A stretch of 64,000 nucleotides of DNA from Staphylococcus pettenkoferi (GCF_026659735.1 NZ_JANSKK010000002.1:186001-250000); one strand, 5' to 3'. Shown: positions 51,744 to 63,796, counted from the first letter of the stretch. A program made the numbers and translations. Notes: generated by a model not told the origin, from the sequence alone.

Positions 51744-51778
51744 GAATTTCACCGTTACTGCATACCTATTGCTCAACA

Positions 51779-54130
51779 TTATTTCAACTGCGCCACTGTC
51801 ACTCCGAAGCCACCTTCACTCGGCATTCCATTACGATATGAGGCCACACTTTTATGTCGTTTCAAGTGTTCTTGCACCCCTTTTTGTAAAGCCCCCGTAC
51901 CTTTACCATGAATGATGTACACTTGTTCATAATTGCTGAGAACAGCTTGATCTAAATATTGATCGAGTTCTACTAACGCTTCTTCATAGCGATAACCGCG
52001 TAAATCGAGTTCCATCTTCACATTTTGTCGATTGTGACGTTTAACCATTTTTGTAGGTTGCGGTTTCTCTTTTTTCTTTTTCTCTAAATCTTTGAGCGGT
52101 AATTTCATCTTAATAATACCCATTTGAACGACCGCTTCATCATCGCCTACAAGTTCTAACACTTCACCTTTTTGACCGTAAGTTAAGACTTTCACTTCAT
52201 CGCCTGCATGAATTTCATCCCATTTTTGCTTTTTAACATCTTTTTTGAGTGATTTCTCTTCGTATTGATCTTCAAGGTGCTTTTTCTTATCAATGAGTTC
52301 ATGTTCTTTAACATCCGCACCTTTTTTGTCGCGCATGTGACGTAGATCTTTCAAGATTTGGTCGGCTTCTTTTGTTGCCGCTTTCACACGTTGGTTTGCC
52401 TTGTCGCGTGCTTCGTTCATGAGATGTTGTTCATAATTCTTGAATTTCTTGTAGTGTTGCTCTAAATCATCGTGTGTGTCTTGAGCTTTTCGTAAAAGTC
52501 GATCAAGTTCAATACGTTGTTCATCGACACGTTTAGAATTTTTCTCTAATGACTCAATCATATTATTAATTTCTTGTTCGTCATGACCAATCATCGTCTT
52601 CGCTTTAGAAATAATCTTCATTCCTAAACCGAGTTTTTTAGAAATATCAAAGGCATTTGAACGACCAGGCACACCCATCAACAATTTATATGTTGGACTC
52701 AACGTATTCACGTCAAATTCCACACTCGCATTCATCACGCCTTCTCGATTATAGCTATAAGCCTTTAGCTCTGGATAATGCGTCGTCGCCATCACGAGTG
52801 AACCGATATCGTGTACGTAATCTAGGATACTCATCGCCAATGCTGCACCTTCGCTTGGATCTGTACCTGCACCGAGCTCATCAAAGAGAATCAAGCTATT
52901 CGGCGTCGCTTCTTCAAGGATAGAAACGATATTTTTCATATGAGAAGAGAAGGTAGATAGCGACTGCTCAATAGATTGTTCGTCACCGATATCACAGTAC
53001 ACATTTTCAAAAATACCTAACTTACTTCCATCTAATGTAGGAATCAGTAAACCTGCCTGCGCCATAATAATAATAAGGCCTAACGTCTTGAGCGTAACCG
53101 TCTTACCACCTGTGTTGGGGCCAGTAATAATAACGGTTTCAACATCCTCTGCGAACTCAATCGTATTGGCTACCACCGTCTCTTGATCTAACAGTGGATG
53201 GAACGCTTTCGGCAAGTAGACAGAACGATCCTCAGTAAACTCAGGTTTCGTCGCTTTAATCTTACGAGCATAACGTGCTTTCGCTGTCAGGAAGTCGATT
53301 TGACCCATAATTTGCTCAGCTGTTAAGCAACCATCTGCATCTGCGGCGACCTCGGCTGTCAGTTCAGTTAAGATACGCTCGCGTTCTACCGCTTCGTCGT
53401 TACGCAGACGACTGATTTGGTTATTCATCTCCACTACTGATGAAGGCTCGATATAAAGTGTTTGCCCCGAAGATGATTGGTCATGCACGATACCGTTGAA
53501 ATCTTGGCGATATTCCGCTTTCACTGGAATAACATTTCGATCATTTCTCACTGTCATAATCGCGTCTGACAGTTTCTTCTGATTGGATTGACTCTTAACG
53601 ATCTTATCTAAATTCTGACGTATACGATGTGTCGTACTCGAAATCTTACTACGAATACTTTGTAGCGTAGTGCTTGCATGGTCATATAAATCATGCGCAT
53701 CACACTTATCATGAATCGTGCGATACAAATCTGTGAGCACTGGAAGTTCATTCATCCGTTCATGCAGGATGGGGTAGTGCACAACCTCCTCATCATCTTC
53801 AAGCAGTTGCGCGTAAAATGTCTTAAATTGATTCTGAACTTGAATCAAACGTTTAATCGTATTCAGTTCTGTGACATTCAAGACCCCGCCAATTTGAGCC
53901 CGACGTATAAGTGGTTTGATTTGCGCTAGACCACTGAGACTGGGTAAGCGTAATTTATTATAGATTTGAGCGATTTCATCTGTTTCATCCATTTGAAATA
54001 TGACAGTTGAACGGTCGACTTGAGGAGACATTTCGCGTGCTTTAGCTTGCCCCAAGTCACTGACCGCTTCTTGTTCAACCATTGCTTTAATCTTATCGAA
54101 TTCTAAGACATCTAATGATTTTTGTCTCAT
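51779..54130 (-). CDS. mutS2: MutS2 family ATPase/endonuclease
   Basis: MutS paralogue without the mismatch-reading domain; in Bacillus MutS2 (RqcU) splits collided ribosomes, in other bacteria it limits recombination. The 783-residue protein has clamp helices, Walker A GPNTGGKT (337-344), Walker [12 protein letters not shown], a long coiled coil (about 515-620), a KOW-like segment and a C-terminal Smr domain (about 708-783; [21 protein letters not shown]). The rqcH gene in this window would belong to the same rescue pathway. Confidence 0.95.
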   Translation of the reverse strand: MRQKSLDVLEFDKIKAMVEQEAVSDLGQAKAREMSPQVDRSTVIFQMDETDEIAQIYNKLRLPSLSGLAQIKPLIRRAQIGGVLNVTELNTIKRLIQVQNQFKTFYAQLLEDDEEVVHYPILHERMNELPVLTDLYRTIHDKCDAHDLYDHASTTLQSIRSKISSTTHRIRQNLDKIVKSQSNQKKLSDAIMTVRNDRNVIPVKAEYRQDFNGIVHDQSSSGQTLYIEPSSVVEMNNQISRLRNDEAVERERILTELTAEVAADADGCLTAEQIMGQIDFLTAKARYARKIKATKPEFTEDRSVYLPKAFHPLLDQETVVANTIEFAEDVETVIITGPNTGGKTVTLKTLGLIIIMAQAGLLIPTLDGSKLGIFENVYCDIGDEQSIEQSLSTFSSHMKNIVSILEEATPNSLILFDELGAGTDPSEGAALAMSILDYVHDIGSLVMATTHYPELKAYSYNREGVMNASVEFDVNTLSPTYKLLMGVPGRSNAFDISKKLGLGMKIISKAKTMIGHDEQEINNMIESLEKNSKRVDEQRIELDRLLRKAQDTHDDLEQHYKKFKNYEQHLMNEARDKANQRVKAATKEADQILKDLRHMRDKKGADVKEHELIDKKKHLEDQYEEKSLKKDVKKQKWDEIHAGDEVKVLTYGQKGEVLELVGDDEAVVQMGIIKMKLPLKDLEKKKKEKPQPTKMVKRHNRQNVKMELDLRGYRYEEALVELDQYLDQAVLSNYEQVYIIHGKGTGALQKGVQEHLKRHKSVASYRNGMPSEGGFGVTVAQLK

Positions 54131-54139
54131 ACAATCCCT

Positions 54140-55849
54140 CTATTTCTTATTTTTCTCACCTTTTACGAAATCCTTAAATGCTTCTCGAGAAAACGTGTTA
54201 ATGACACGAGATTTCTGTACAAATCCTTTCTGAGCTGTTGCGACACCGTATTTCATAAACTCTAAGTGATCTGTGTGGTGCGCATCAGTATTAATTGTGA
54301 GCATTAAATTAGGATGTTGACGTACCACTTTCGCATTTAAATCTAATCGTTTCGGATTCGCATTAATTTCGAGCACGGTTCCTGTTTCTTCAGCAAGACG
54401 GCACAGTTGTTCTATATCTGGCTCGTACCCTGGTCTTTTACCAATAATACGACCTGTTGGATGTGCAATATGACGTACGTAAGGGTTGCGACATGCTTGT
54501 TCTAAACGATGCATAATATCTTCTTGAGACTGATTGAAACTCTGATGGATAGACGCAATCACGTAATCGAGTTGTGCTAACACTTCATCGTCATAATCCA
54601 TGCTGCCATCTGGAAGAATGTCCATTTCCGTGCCTGAATAAATATCGATTTCTGGATATTCCTCATTGAGCTGTTGAATCTCTTCATGTTGACGTAACAA
54701 ACGTTCTGCCGACAGACCATTCGCTACTTTCAAGCTACGAGAGTGATCTGTAATCATCATAAACTCGTAACCTTTCGCGATATTCGCTTCGACCATCTCA
54801 CGTAGACTCATCGCACCATCACTCGCTGTGGTGTGCATATGAATATCACCACGAATGTCGTCTAACTGGATGATCTCGGATAAGTCTTTGTCGAATTCAC
54901 TGCCATCTTCACGCAACGCAGGCGCAATCCAGTCATGTCCATAGTGTTCGTAAATCTCCGCCTCACTTTGATATTGAATCAATTCGCCAGTCGCTGTTTC
55001 AATGCCATATTCGCTAATCTTCTCATCTCTTTCTTTGGCGAGCTGACGTATACGGATGTTGTGATCTTTAGATCCAGTGAAGTGCTGCAGCGTATGGTAA
55101 AAGGCAGACGGTTCAATCAAGCGGAAATCGACGCCAATCGTTTCATCATCATACGTGAGTTCGAGCGAGATCTTAGTCTGTCCGACCGCCACTTCTTTAA
55201 CTTTGTTAGGAATTTCAAGCAATTGTTGTTGGACACTATCAGGATTAGTAGTACTAATAATGTAATCTAAGTCTTTACTTTCTTCTTTAAAACGTCTAAA
55301 GCTACCCGCAACTTCAAATTGTTCGATATCAGTGAGTTGCTCTAAATAGTGGTTAATTTCACGACTTAATCCACGCATAAGGTCAATTGGATACTTATCC
55401 TTTTTCGCTCCTAATGCTTTTACCGCTTCTAAGATATTCTGTTCTGTCTTCTTAGCAAAACCACTCAGTTCGCTGACTTTACCTGCTTCACATGCTTTTT
55501 GTAAGGTAGCTTTATCAGTAATATGAAGTTCTTTATAGAGTTTAGAAATCTTTTTACTGCCTAAACCTTGAATCTTAAGTAACGGAATTAAACCTTCAGG
55601 CACCTCGCCCTGTAAAGCTTTGAGCGTGCTAGACGCTCCTGTGTCATGATATTCGTTGATTACCTCTCCAACGCCTTTACCGATACCTTTCAACTCAGTC
55701 ACATCATCGATTTCGTCTAAAGTGCGTTCATCGATCTCCAGCGATTGTGCAGCTTTACGATAGGCAGAGACTTTGAATGTGTTCTCCCCTTTAAGTTCCA
55801 TATAAGTTGCAATTCGTTCTAGTAATTGAATAACATCTTTCTTCGTCAT
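54140..55849 (-). CDS. polX: DNA polymerase X family protein with PHP domain
   Basis: Small repair polymerase for gap filling, joined to a PHP phosphoesterase. The 569-residue protein has helix-hairpin-helix units (about 50-105), the palm motif AGSFRRFKEESKDLDYI with catalytic aspartates near 193 and 195, and a C-terminal PHP domain with HMHT (337-340), DHSRSL and NTDAHHTDHL. The frame is open to 55876, but ATG 55849 follows GAGGTGATTCTA and matches S. aureus. Confidence 0.95.
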   Translation of the reverse strand: MTKKDVIQLLERIATYMELKGENTFKVSAYRKAAQSLEIDERTLDEIDDVTELKGIGKGVGEVINEYHDTGASSTLKALQGEVPEGLIPLLKIQGLGSKKISKLYKELHITDKATLQKACEAGKVSELSGFAKKTEQNILEAVKALGAKKDKYPIDLMRGLSREINHYLEQLTDIEQFEVAGSFRRFKEESKDLDYIISTTNPDSVQQQLLEIPNKVKEVAVGQTKISLELTYDDETIGVDFRLIEPSAFYHTLQHFTGSKDHNIRIRQLAKERDEKISEYGIETATGELIQYQSEAEIYEHYGHDWIAPALREDGSEFDKDLSEIIQLDDIRGDIHMHTTASDGAMSLREMVEANIAKGYEFMMITDHSRSLKVANGLSAERLLRQHEEIQQLNEEYPEIDIYSGTEMDILPDGSMDYDDEVLAQLDYVIASIHQSFNQSQEDIMHRLEQACRNPYVRHIAHPTGRIIGKRPGYEPDIEQLCRLAEETGTVLEINANPKRLDLNAKVVRQHPNLMLTINTDAHHTDHLEFMKYGVATAQKGFVQKSRVINTFSREAFKDFVKGEKNKK

Positions 55850-55946
55850 TAGAATCACCTCATAGAAAAAGGTCAAGACGACGTAGCGTTATTTCACTAA
55901 GTCGCAAAATAACACATGCCCTGACCGTTACATTTCTGCATCATAT

Positions 55947-56468
55947 TTATAAGTGCTGTATAAAGTTTGAGATATAAGGAATGTGATAAAGAATCAATTC
56001 TGCGAGTTTCGATGTAGCTAATTGATGTTGTAGATGCTCATCAGGATATAAAGCAATAATATAGACGCCTAGTGCGGCTATAAATAGCGCAATAACGATG
56101 CTCGGAATCACTCCCAACACACGACTGAGCAACGCACTACGTCCTGACTGCATCATATTACCAAATATGCCGATGACGATATGCAGTAGCAATCGCGCAA
56201 TAAAGACCACGATGATGAAAGCAATCACATCATTGAACCGTTGTTGTAGATTGCTGAACTCAAAGGCATACGTCATATCGTAAGCTTTCGTCTTAGGAAA
56301 TGGAATGAATAAATCTAATTTATGCGCAACTTGCATATAGAATTTGTAGCCTAGAAAGACGGCTACCACACTACAGACAAAGTTGATGAGACTTAGCCAT
56401 AACCCATTGCGGAAGCCACTTGTTCCAACAATCAGTAGAAACAGGATAAGTATAATATCTAGAATCAT
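55947..56468 (-). CDS. CvpA family membrane protein
   Basis: A 173-residue CvpA-like protein with four hydrophobic spans (about 2-20, 25-45, 75-100, 115-140), named after colicin V production in E. coli. Its role in Firmicutes is not defined. It overlaps zapA by 4 bp and precedes polX-mutS2, a conserved set. Confidence 0.9.
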   Translation of the reverse strand: MILDIILILFLLIVGTSGFRNGLWLSLINFVCSVVAVFLGYKFYMQVAHKLDLFIPFPKTKAYDMTYAFEFSNLQQRFNDVIAFIIVVFIARLLLHIVIGIFGNMMQSGRSALLSRVLGVIPSIVIALFIAALGVYIIALYPDEHLQHQLATSKLAELILYHIPYISNFIQHL

Positions 56469-56734
56469 TCGTGCTCTTTATGTTTCAACTGTTGGATTTC
56501 TTGTTCTAAGCGACGATTCTCCTCTTCAAGCTGTACTTTCTCGTGCATGACATTCACCGCAGTGAGAATAGCTTTACGCGTCGTATCTAATCCTGCACTT
56601 CTACTACCCAATTCTTTCAATTTCTCGTCGACGAGATGTGCGACGTGTCGAATGTGTTCAGGATTGTCCTCCCCTACGATTGTATAGTGCTGGTCATTGA
56701 TAGTAACATTAATGCGATTCTTGAACTCTCCCAT
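56465..56734 (-). CDS. zapA: Cell division protein ZapA
   Basis: Binds FtsZ and bundles protofilaments. The 89-residue protein has the N-terminal beta-beta segment NRINVTINDQHYTIVGEDN (6-24), HIRHVAHLVDEKLKELG and a C-terminal coiled coil (about 65-86). Divergent from rnhC; the 289-bp gap carries only promoter-like AT-rich sequence. Confidence 0.94.
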   Translation of the reverse strand: MGEFKNRINVTINDQHYTIVGEDNPEHIRHVAHLVDEKLKELGSRSAGLDTTRKAILTAVNVMHEKVQLEEENRRLEQEIQQLKHKEHE

Positions 56735-57023
56735 AATCTAACTCCTGACTCTTTATAATATCTTGATAACTCGTAATATATCTCAAATTTAAATTCATTA
56801 TCGTAAAATATTTATCACGAACTATTATACACGACAGCTCTCTATTATGTAAGTAGTTGTCATTATCTCTTTAAGAAAATTAAATGTAGTTGACGTAAAA
56901 CGTAGAGTTGCGATCGAGAGAGGGGTATTAGATACAATCATTTTACTAAAACTCATATCTGTATAACAACGCACTATGATACAATGAACAGGCTATAATA
57001 TTACATAAAGCGAGGATCATATC

Positions 57024-57956
57024 ATGACAAACGTTGTAAAAAAAGTCACGGCTCAGGAAATCAATCATTTACTAGACCAACTCCAATTTGACACAACTGG
57101 CTTACCCCAAGGTATGAAAGCGCGAAAGAAACATCAAGGCACAACAATCTCAGTGTATAATTCCAACAAAGTGATGTTTCAAGGTAAAAATGCTGAACAA
57201 CTCGCGCAATCGATGCTACCGAACGCCTCTGCACAACCTAAGAAACAAAAAGCAAAGAAATCCAAGAAATCATCACATCCTCAATTTAATCAATACAGTT
57301 GTATCGGAAGTGATGAAGCTGGTAGTGGTGATTACTTCGGTCCACTCACTGTCTGTGCTGCCTATGTATCTGACAAGAATGCACAAGTCCTAAAGACACT
57401 CGGAGTTGATGATTCTAAAAAGTTAACAGATGATAAAATTGTAGAACTAGCCGAACAGCTTGTGACCTTTATTCCACATTCACTGCTCGTACTCGATAAT
57501 CCGAAATACAACGAACGCCAAGCTCAAGGCTGGTCGCAAGTGAAGATGAAAGCCGTCCTACATAATGAAGCGATTAAAAATGTACTGTCTCGCATTGACC
57601 CTGAAGAATTGGATTACATCGTCATCGACCAATTTGCACAACCGGGTGTTTATAAACGCTATGCACTGACGGATATTCCATTGCCTGACAAGACACATTT
57701 CGAAACGAAAGGTGAATCGAAATCTATTGCTATCGCTGCAGCAAGTATTATCTCTCGTTATGCTTTCGTCAAACACATGGATTATATTTCTAAACAGCTC
57801 AACACTTCTGTGATTAAAGGTGCGAGTAAAAAAGTAGATCTCTGTGCGGCGCAAATTATCAATCGCTTAGGCATAGCACAGCTAGATCAAGTGACGAAAA
57901 AGCATTTCGCCAATCGTGACAAAGCGTTGAGTTTAGTGGAGCAAAAACGTCGGTGA
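57024..57956 (+). CDS. rnhC: Ribonuclease HIII
   Basis: Cuts RNA in RNA:DNA hybrids. The 310-residue protein has an N-terminal TBP-like substrate-binding domain (about 1-65; [16 protein letters not shown]), a lysine-rich linker, and the RNase H fold opening [13 protein letters not shown] with catalytic Asp97 and Glu98, then VDDSKKLTD and [14 protein letters not shown]. The DEAGSGD signature marks it as HIII, not HII. GAGGAT lies 7 nt before the ATG. Confidence 0.96.
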   Translation: MTNVVKKVTAQEINHLLDQLQFDTTGLPQGMKARKKHQGTTISVYNSNKVMFQGKNAEQLAQSMLPNASAQPKKQKAKKSKKSSHPQFNQYSCIGSDEAGSGDYFGPLTVCAAYVSDKNAQVLKTLGVDDSKKLTDDKIVELAEQLVTFIPHSLLVLDNPKYNERQAQGWSQVKMKAVLHNEAIKNVLSRIDPEELDYIVIDQFAQPGVYKRYALTDIPLPDKTHFETKGESKSIAIAAASIISRYAFVKHMDYISKQLNTSVIKGASKKVDLCAAQIINRLGIAQLDQVTKKHFANRDKALSLVEQKRR

Positions 57957-58074
57957 TGTTATTAAAGTGTAGTATTCTTCAATAACATACTCTATGCTAT
58001 TAAAATTCTAGTTTTCCTTCGCTACTACTAATAAATTCGAACTGTTACCTTATTTTCACACTATCATACCAAAC

Positions 58075-58122
58075 AACAAGCCACCCGCTAATCATCACTC
58101 CGATTAGTAGGTGGCTCAATTT
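58075..58122. terminator. Bidirectional terminator, rnhC / pheT
   Basis: Arms AGCCACCCGCTAATC and GATTAGTAGGTGGCT flanked by A- and T-rich sequence between convergent genes. The rest of the 260-bp gap shows nothing else. Confidence 0.75.
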
Positions 58123-58215
58123 ATATATATTGAGTTAGCATTTCTGAAATTATTATCTTAGTGTGCGCTCATGCATTGAATGAAGAAGCAATATCATAAG
58201 TACAACTTCGTATTA

Positions 58216-60618
58216 TTAACGAATTGTCGCACCCATCTCTTCAAGGGCTTTTAATATCTCATCATGAACACCATTTACTCGTTCATCTGTTAAAGTATTT
58301 TCAGTATCAAGATAAGAAAGTCGAATAGCAATTGATTTCTCACCTTCAGCTACGTGTTCTCCTTCGTAAACGTCGAAGACTTCAGCATTCTGAAGGATAT
58401 CTTCGCCATGTTCACGAATTACTTGAATAATTTCAGATGATGGTTTATCACGATTAACCATTAACGCGATATCACGAGAAACACCTGGGTAACGTGGAAT
58501 TTGTTTATAGTTGATGAAACCAACTGTTTCTTCCATTAAACGATCATAATTGAGTTCAAAGACGTAAGTGCGTTTCAAGTCATTATCTTTTTCAACTTGA
58601 GGATGTAATTCAGCAACGAAACCGATGACGTCTTCCCCTAATTTCACGCGAGCTGTTCGGCCAGGATGTAACCCATCCATTTCAGCCGCTTCATAGTTAA
58701 AGGTTAAATCTAATTTCTCTGCAATGCGGTCAACGACACCTTTCGCAATAAAGAAGTCGATTTCTTCTTGTTTACCTTGCCATTTATTAACAACGTAATT
58801 ACCTGTCATAATACCACTTAAGTACGTCACTTCGTCTGGCAATTCACCTTCGCCATTACCAAAGAATACTCTACCCAGTTCGTATAAACGCACATCGTGA
58901 TTTTTACGCGCAATGTTATAAGCTGTCGCATCAATTAGATGAGGAATGAGACTTTGTCGTAACGTCGCATGTGCTTCACTCATCGGCATCAAGAGATCAA
59001 TCGTTGGACGGTCTGTTAATGCATAATCACGCGCATGTTCCTTTGATGTAAGGGAGTAATTGATCGCTTCATTGAGGCCTGCACCTTCAAGTGTAGCTTT
59101 GATTGTACGCGTCTTCGCTTGCTTATCCGTCAATTCACCATGAGTCACTTGTTTAAAGACAGGTAACGTAGACGGTAATGCATCGTATCCATAAATACGT
59201 GCGATTTCCTCGATTAAATCTTCTTGAATTGAAATATCTTTACGGCGAGACGGCGCATATACTGTGAACGCTTCATCTTGACGCTCAGTTCTGAAACCAA
59301 GTTGGTTAAAAATCGCTTCAATATCGTCAGCAGATAAATCAAATCCAATCGTACGATTCACTTTATCAACCGTAATATCAATCGGTGTCTCAAAGTTACC
59401 TAAGTCGCCTACTGCAACGCGACCTTGTTGAACGGTACCTTCAGCGTATTGTTCAAGTAAGTAAGTAGCACGATCGACTGCTTCATCAACAAATTCTGTT
59501 GCGATGCCCTTTTCAAAACGACTTGAAGACTCGCTACGTAAGTTCAAACGACGAGAAGTATGGCGAATAGATACAGGGTCAAAGATTGCACCTTCAATCA
59601 CGACGTTACGTGTGTTGTCGGAGACCTCTGAGAAGTCGCCACCCATGATTCCTGCAATCGCAATGGGTTCTTGACCGTTCGTAATGACGATGTCGCCTGT
59701 TTCAAGTTCACGTTGTTGATCATCGAGCGTTGTGATTGTTTCGTCTTCCTTAGCTTGACGTACAGCGATGTGGTCTGAACCGATTTGATCTTGGTCGAAC
59801 ATGTGCAACGGCTGACCGTATTCTAATAAGACGTAATTAGAAATATCGACTACATTATTGATTGGTCGAATACCCGCTTTAATTAAGCGCATTTGCATCC
59901 ATAATGGAGAAGGTTCAATCGTCACATTTTTAACTACACGCGCGCTATAATATGGAACTTTGCTTTCATCTTCGACTGTGACAGAAAGCTCAGAGTCTGC
60001 AGAACCTTCTTCTGTCGTCGGTTGATGTGTCGGTTTATGCAATTCTTGGTCGTATAAAGCTGCTACCTCATAAGCAGTACCAATCATACTTAACGCATCT
60101 GCGCGGTTAGGTGTGAGGTCAAACTCCATCATTTGGTCTTCTAGGTAAAGTGCTTCTAAAGCAGATGTGCCAGGTTCGACTTCAGTTGAAAAGACATAAA
60201 TGCCATCTTCGAACGCTTTAGGTACTACGTTACTAGGAATGCCAATCTCTTGTAGTGAACAAATCATACCTTCAGAACGTTCGCCTCTCAGTTTGGCACG
60301 CTTAATCTTCACGCCACCTGGCAAGCGCCCACCTACTTTAGCTACAATCACTGTCTGGCCTTTGTCAACGTTAGGCGCGCCACAAACGATTTGTACTGCT
60401 TCTTCTTCACCGATATTCACTTGGCAAATATTTAATTTGTCGGCATTTGGATGAGGTTGAATATCTTCAACATAACCCACGACAAGGTTTTTAAGCCCTT
60501 CAGTAAGATCGACGATGTCATCCACTTCAATACCTGTACGTGTAATCTTCTCTGCTAAGGCTTCTACAGATTGTTCAATATTGACGTATTCACTTAGCCA
60601 TTCTTTAGAAATTAGCAT
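58216..60618 (-). CDS. pheT: Phenylalanyl-tRNA synthetase beta subunit
   Basis: Partner of PheS in the heterotetramer; it holds tRNA-binding and editing domains. The 800-residue protein has an N-terminal EMAP-like tRNA-binding domain (about 40-150; [22 protein letters not shown]), the B3/B4 editing domain ([18 protein letters not shown]), the B5 domain and a C-terminal anticodon-binding FDX-ACB domain (about 705-800). It overlaps pheS by 7 bp. Confidence 0.97.
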   Translation of the reverse strand: MLISKEWLSEYVNIEQSVEALAEKITRTGIEVDDIVDLTEGLKNLVVGYVEDIQPHPNADKLNICQVNIGEEEAVQIVCGAPNVDKGQTVIVAKVGGRLPGGVKIKRAKLRGERSEGMICSLQEIGIPSNVVPKAFEDGIYVFSTEVEPGTSALEALYLEDQMMEFDLTPNRADALSMIGTAYEVAALYDQELHKPTHQPTTEEGSADSELSVTVEDESKVPYYSARVVKNVTIEPSPLWMQMRLIKAGIRPINNVVDISNYVLLEYGQPLHMFDQDQIGSDHIAVRQAKEDETITTLDDQQRELETGDIVITNGQEPIAIAGIMGGDFSEVSDNTRNVVIEGAIFDPVSIRHTSRRLNLRSESSSRFEKGIATEFVDEAVDRATYLLEQYAEGTVQQGRVAVGDLGNFETPIDITVDKVNRTIGFDLSADDIEAIFNQLGFRTERQDEAFTVYAPSRRKDISIQEDLIEEIARIYGYDALPSTLPVFKQVTHGELTDKQAKTRTIKATLEGAGLNEAINYSLTSKEHARDYALTDRPTIDLLMPMSEAHATLRQSLIPHLIDATAYNIARKNHDVRLYELGRVFFGNGEGELPDEVTYLSGIMTGNYVVNKWQGKQEEIDFFIAKGVVDRIAEKLDLTFNYEAAEMDGLHPGRTARVKLGEDVIGFVAELHPQVEKDNDLKRTYVFELNYDRLMEETVGFINYKQIPRYPGVSRDIALMVNRDKPSSEIIQVIREHGEDILQNAEVFDVYEGEHVAEGEKSIAIRLSYLDTENTLTDERVNGVHDEILKALEEMGATIR

Positions 60619-61676
60619 TCTTCTTCACCTCTATCTTCAACTGCTTTGAATTGTTCTAAGAATCGGACATCACTTGTATAGAAGTGACGGATATCTTCGA
60701 TACCATATTTCAACATGGCAATACGGTCTGGTCCTAAACCAAAGGCAAAGCCTGAGTAACGTTGAGAATCAAAGCCAGCCATCTCAAGTACGTTCGGGTG
60801 CACCATACCTGAACCTAAGACTTCAATCCAACCTGTTTGCTTACAGACGTTACAGCCTTCCCCTTTACACTTAAAGCAAGACACATCCACTTCAACAGAA
60901 GGCTCAGTGAATGGGAAGTAACTTGGACGTAAGCGAATTTCACGATCTGCGCCAAATAGTTCGCGGGCTAATAATTCTAATGTACCTTTTAAGTCACTCA
61001 TTTTAATATCTTCAGCAACGACAAGCCCTTCAATTTGTGTAAATTGATGACTGTGTGTCGCATCATCTGAATCACGACGGTACACTTTACCCGGACAGAT
61101 AATCTTCACTGGACCTTGACCATTGCGCTGTTCTAACGTACGCGCTTGAACAGGCGACGTATGCGTACGCATCAACGTCTCTTCAGTAATATAGAAGCTA
61201 TCCTGCATGTCACGTGCTGGATGTGATTTCGGTAAGTTAAGTGCTTCGAAGTTGTAATGATCTTGTTCCACTTCGTAACCTTCAACGATTTCGTAACCTA
61301 AGCCGAGAAATAGGTCTTCGATTTCTTCAATCGTACGTGTGAGTGGATGTTTCGCACCTAAAGCAATTTGACGACTTGGTAACGTCACATCAATCTTCTC
61401 GTCGCGCAATTGTGCTTCCAATTGCTCATTCGCTAACACTTCTTCGCGTGAAGCAATTTCATCTTGAATCGCTTGGCGTAACGCATTGACTTGTTGACCA
61501 TACGCTGGTTTCTCTTCATTGGAAAGGTTTTTCATATGTTTCATTAAGCCTGAAACTGAACCTTTCTTACCTAAATATTTCACTTTGACATTTTGTAATG
61601 CTTGAGCATCATGCGCTTCGTTAATATCTACGAGCGCTTGCTGTTTGAGTTGAGACATCTCTTCATTCTGAACCAT
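60612..61676 (-). CDS. pheS: Phenylalanyl-tRNA synthetase alpha subunit
   Basis: Catalytic subunit that activates phenylalanine. The 354-residue class II synthetase has an N-terminal coiled coil (about 1-90), [14 protein letters not shown], motif 2 [21 protein letters not shown], the [12 protein letters not shown] segment, a CxxC-like pair ([13 protein letters not shown]) and motif 3 [17 protein letters not shown] is 7 nt after GGAGG. Expression is under the T-box upstream. Confidence 0.97.
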   Translation of the reverse strand: MVQNEEMSQLKQQALVDINEAHDAQALQNVKVKYLGKKGSVSGLMKHMKNLSNEEKPAYGQQVNALRQAIQDEIASREEVLANEQLEAQLRDEKIDVTLPSRQIALGAKHPLTRTIEEIEDLFLGLGYEIVEGYEVEQDHYNFEALNLPKSHPARDMQDSFYITEETLMRTHTSPVQARTLEQRNGQGPVKIICPGKVYRRDSDDATHSHQFTQIEGLVVAEDIKMSDLKGTLELLARELFGADREIRLRPSYFPFTEPSVEVDVSCFKCKGEGCNVCKQTGWIEVLGSGMVHPNVLEMAGFDSQRYSGFAFGLGPDRIAMLKYGIEDIRHFYTSDVRFLEQFKAVEDRGEEEC

Positions 61677-61751
61677 GTCTGTTCCTCCTTCTCCTTTAAT
61701 CCTTCACTATTTACAACTCTATGTAGATGTGAGTTAACTTTCTTGTGCAAA

Positions 61752-62080
61752 ATAAAAAAACTTCCATCCGCACATGGGACGAAAGTTTCCGTGGTACCAC
61801 CCAACTTTAAGTATAAAGCATTATAAGTAGCGACAAGTCACGTTTTCAAGTTACGCCCTCAGCTCAGGACGAAATTGCTAAACGCGCCCTCGCATACGTT
61901 GCTTTACACTTTTCTCAACCTTGATAACGAATAGGTATCCGACTTAAATTTCTTTAAGTAGCTAAAAAGACGAAAGAACGAACGTCAGTTGGAATAACTT
62001 ACAGTCACGGTTATTCTCCCTGAACAACTGAGCTATGTCGCTCACTTCTTTTTATCAGCTAAAGTATTTATTTCTAATAT
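61752..62080 (-). promoter_or_regulatory. Phe T-box riboswitch of pheST
   Basis: The leader has the T-box GGGTGGTACCACG (revcomp of about 61790-61802), a stem I base TAGCT...AAAAAGA paired with TCTTTTTAGCTA, an inner GGGAGAATAAC/GTTATTCC helix, a likely UUC (Phe) specifier (revcomp of 61980-61982) and a terminator AAACTTTCGTCCCATGTGCG followed by GATGGAAGTTTTTTTA. Confidence 0.9.
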
Positions 62081-62087
62081 CGTTATT

Positions 62088-62117
62088 ATTATATCTAATA
62101 CATTGAATGCGGGTCAA
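62088..62117 (-). promoter_or_regulatory. pheST promoter
   Basis: TTGACC (revcomp of 62112-62117), 18-bp spacer, TATAAT (revcomp of 62088-62093). It overlaps the last codons of the upstream methyltransferase gene. Confidence 0.75.
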
Positions 62118-62854
62118 CCTTTCAAATGGTAGATCAAGATACTTCCTGCGATCGCCACATTGAGACTTTCTGCGCGACCATAAATGGGAATCGTTAAATT
62201 CTGCGTCGTCTGTTCGAGTAGTTCAGACTTAATGCCCTCGCCCTCGTTACCTAGTATGAGTGCAAACTTATCTTGTTTCTCTACAGTTTGATATTCTACT
62301 GCATCTTGAAGTGCTGTCCCGTAAACAGGTCCTTCAAAATCATCGATAAAGGTCTGTAAATCTCGCTGAATAATCGGAAGATGGAAGACACTACCTTGAC
62401 TCGCACGAAGCACTTTATCTTGATAAGGATCCGCGCTGCCTTTCTCCAAGACTACCATATCTAATCCTGCTGCATCTGCAGTACGTATCAACGTTCCGAG
62501 ATTACCTGGATCTTGAATGCGATCAATCAACAGCACTTGAGAGGGTTGACGATCTTGCACGGTTGGCTGTTGTATTACAGCGAAGATGCCCTGAGGTGTA
62601 ACTGTTCCAGATAACAGTTCAGCCACTTTCAAATTAATCTCGTAAACCGCATCCGCATACTCCAACACTGCTGCATCTTCACGTTCTGCCTCTACACAGA
62701 ACAAAGACACAATTTGTATGTCACTCGCCATCGCTTCTTCGATGAGATGGTATCCTTCGATGAGTGCATAGCCCGTCTTATCTCGTTCTCTCTTCTTCTT
62801 CAATTTATTTGCAGCTTTCACTTTACTATTTTGTGTTGATGTTATTTGTTCCAT
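62114..62854 (-). CDS. TrmH/SpoU-family RNA 2'-O-methyltransferase
   Basis: SAM-dependent SPOUT methyltransferase acting on ribose 2'-OH of rRNA or tRNA; relative of Bacillus YsgA. The 246-residue protein has a short N-terminal substrate-binding domain (ITSTQNSKVKAANKLKKKRER at the start) and the knotted domain with motif 1 DPGNLGTLIRTADAAG, motif 2 ILGNEGEGI and motif 3 IPIYGRAESLNVAIAG. The target nucleotide is not deducible. Confidence 0.92.
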   Translation of the reverse strand: MEQITSTQNSKVKAANKLKKKRERDKTGYALIEGYHLIEEAMASDIQIVSLFCVEAEREDAAVLEYADAVYEINLKVAELLSGTVTPQGIFAVIQQPTVQDRQPSQVLLIDRIQDPGNLGTLIRTADAAGLDMVVLEKGSADPYQDKVLRASQGSVFHLPIIQRDLQTFIDDFEGPVYGTALQDAVEYQTVEKQDKFALILGNEGEGIKSELLEQTTQNLTIPIYGRAESLNVAIAGSILIYHLKG

Positions 62855-62894
62855 CTATATTCTCACATCCTGAGTACTGTCATTTCTTGTTATA

Positions 62895-62940
62895 TTAAAA
62901 AAATCGTTCAAAAATTAGCAGCGCCATTTTTGAACGATTA
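62895..62940 (-). terminator. Terminator downstream of rpmF
   Basis: Perfect 13-bp stem AATCGTTCAAAAA/TTTTTGAACGATT followed on the minus strand by TTTTTAATAT. Confidence 0.9.
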
Positions 62941-62963
62941 CAGTCAACTAAGTCTATATCTTA

Positions 62964-63137
62964 TTATTTAGATACGACTTCTTCACCGTTGTAAGAACCA
63001 CAGTTTTTACATACGCGATGAGATAATTTGTATTCACCACAGCTTGGGCATTCAGTCATGCCAGGAGCTGAAAGTTTGATATGCGTACGACGTTTATTTT
63101 TTCTAGTCTTAGACGTTCTTCTTTTAGGTACTGCCAT
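62964..63137 (-). CDS. rpmF: 50S ribosomal protein L32
   Basis: Large-subunit protein L32, 57 residues, starting [17 protein letters not shown] and with an intact zinc ribbon (Cys30, Cys33, Cys43, Cys46: CPSCG and CKNCG), so this is the zinc-binding (C+) form. It follows yceD, the classical yceD-rpmF pair. Confidence 0.97.
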   Translation of the reverse strand: MAVPKRRTSKTRKNKRRTHIKLSAPGMTECPSCGEYKLSHRVCKNCGSYNGEEVVSK

Positions 63138-63220
63138 GTTTAATCCTCCTTATATTTAACACACAAAATCAATTAATGTCAGATTCAATAATCCATTATA
63201 CTATAAATTATTAAAAACTG

Positions 63221-63766
63221 CTATTGCTCTTCATCATATAAATGTTGTAATTTTTGAAGCCGTGGATCAACTTGTCGTGATTGTTCCTCTTCTTTCTGTT
63301 GTTCGAGCTCAATAGCTTGATCTTCGTCAATAACTTCCCAACCATTGCCTTCAGTTAACATTTGGTCACTGTGTTCTGAGAAAGCACGCATTGGCTTTTC
63401 CACAACGACAATTTCTTGAACAACATCTTTGAGATTAATCATACCGTCTGTGGCGTCATGATAATGCTCATCGTTGTCCTCATCTTCGTCAAACTCGAAA
63501 GGTTCTAACTCAAAGATTTCTTGCGTCTTCACATCTAAAGGAACTTCAACGGGGTCAAGTGTTCTCGCACAAGGCATCGTGTACGTTCCAGTAATGTGAA
63601 CATCTGCAATAACCTCTTTCGATTTAACTGTAAGAGTTCCAACTACATCGATTGGAGTTAAATCAATCAAACCTAACGCGTCTTTGAGATGATCAAAAGT
63701 GACCGTTTGATCGAAGTCAAATGGCTTACCTTGATATTTACGTAATTGCGTTATTGACCATTTCAT
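63221..63766 (-). CDS. yceD: YceD (DUF177) family protein
   Basis: A 181-residue protein always found upstream of rpmF and thought to act in 23S rRNA accumulation or ribosome assembly. Family signs are VTGTYTMPCARTLDPVEVPL-like (VHITGTYTMPCARTLDPVEV, about 57-76) and a glutamate/aspartate-rich middle, then the DLKDVVQEIVVVEKPMRAF segment. The acidic tail ends in a Gln/Glu stretch. Confidence 0.93.
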   Translation of the reverse strand: MKWSITQLRKYQGKPFDFDQTVTFDHLKDALGLIDLTPIDVVGTLTVKSKEVIADVHITGTYTMPCARTLDPVEVPLDVKTQEIFELEPFEFDEDEDNDEHYHDATDGMINLKDVVQEIVVVEKPMRAFSEHSDQMLTEGNGWEVIDEDQAIELEQQKEEEQSRQVDPRLQKLQHLYDEEQ

Positions 63767-63796
63767 ATGGCTTCACCTCTAACAAGCACAAAATTT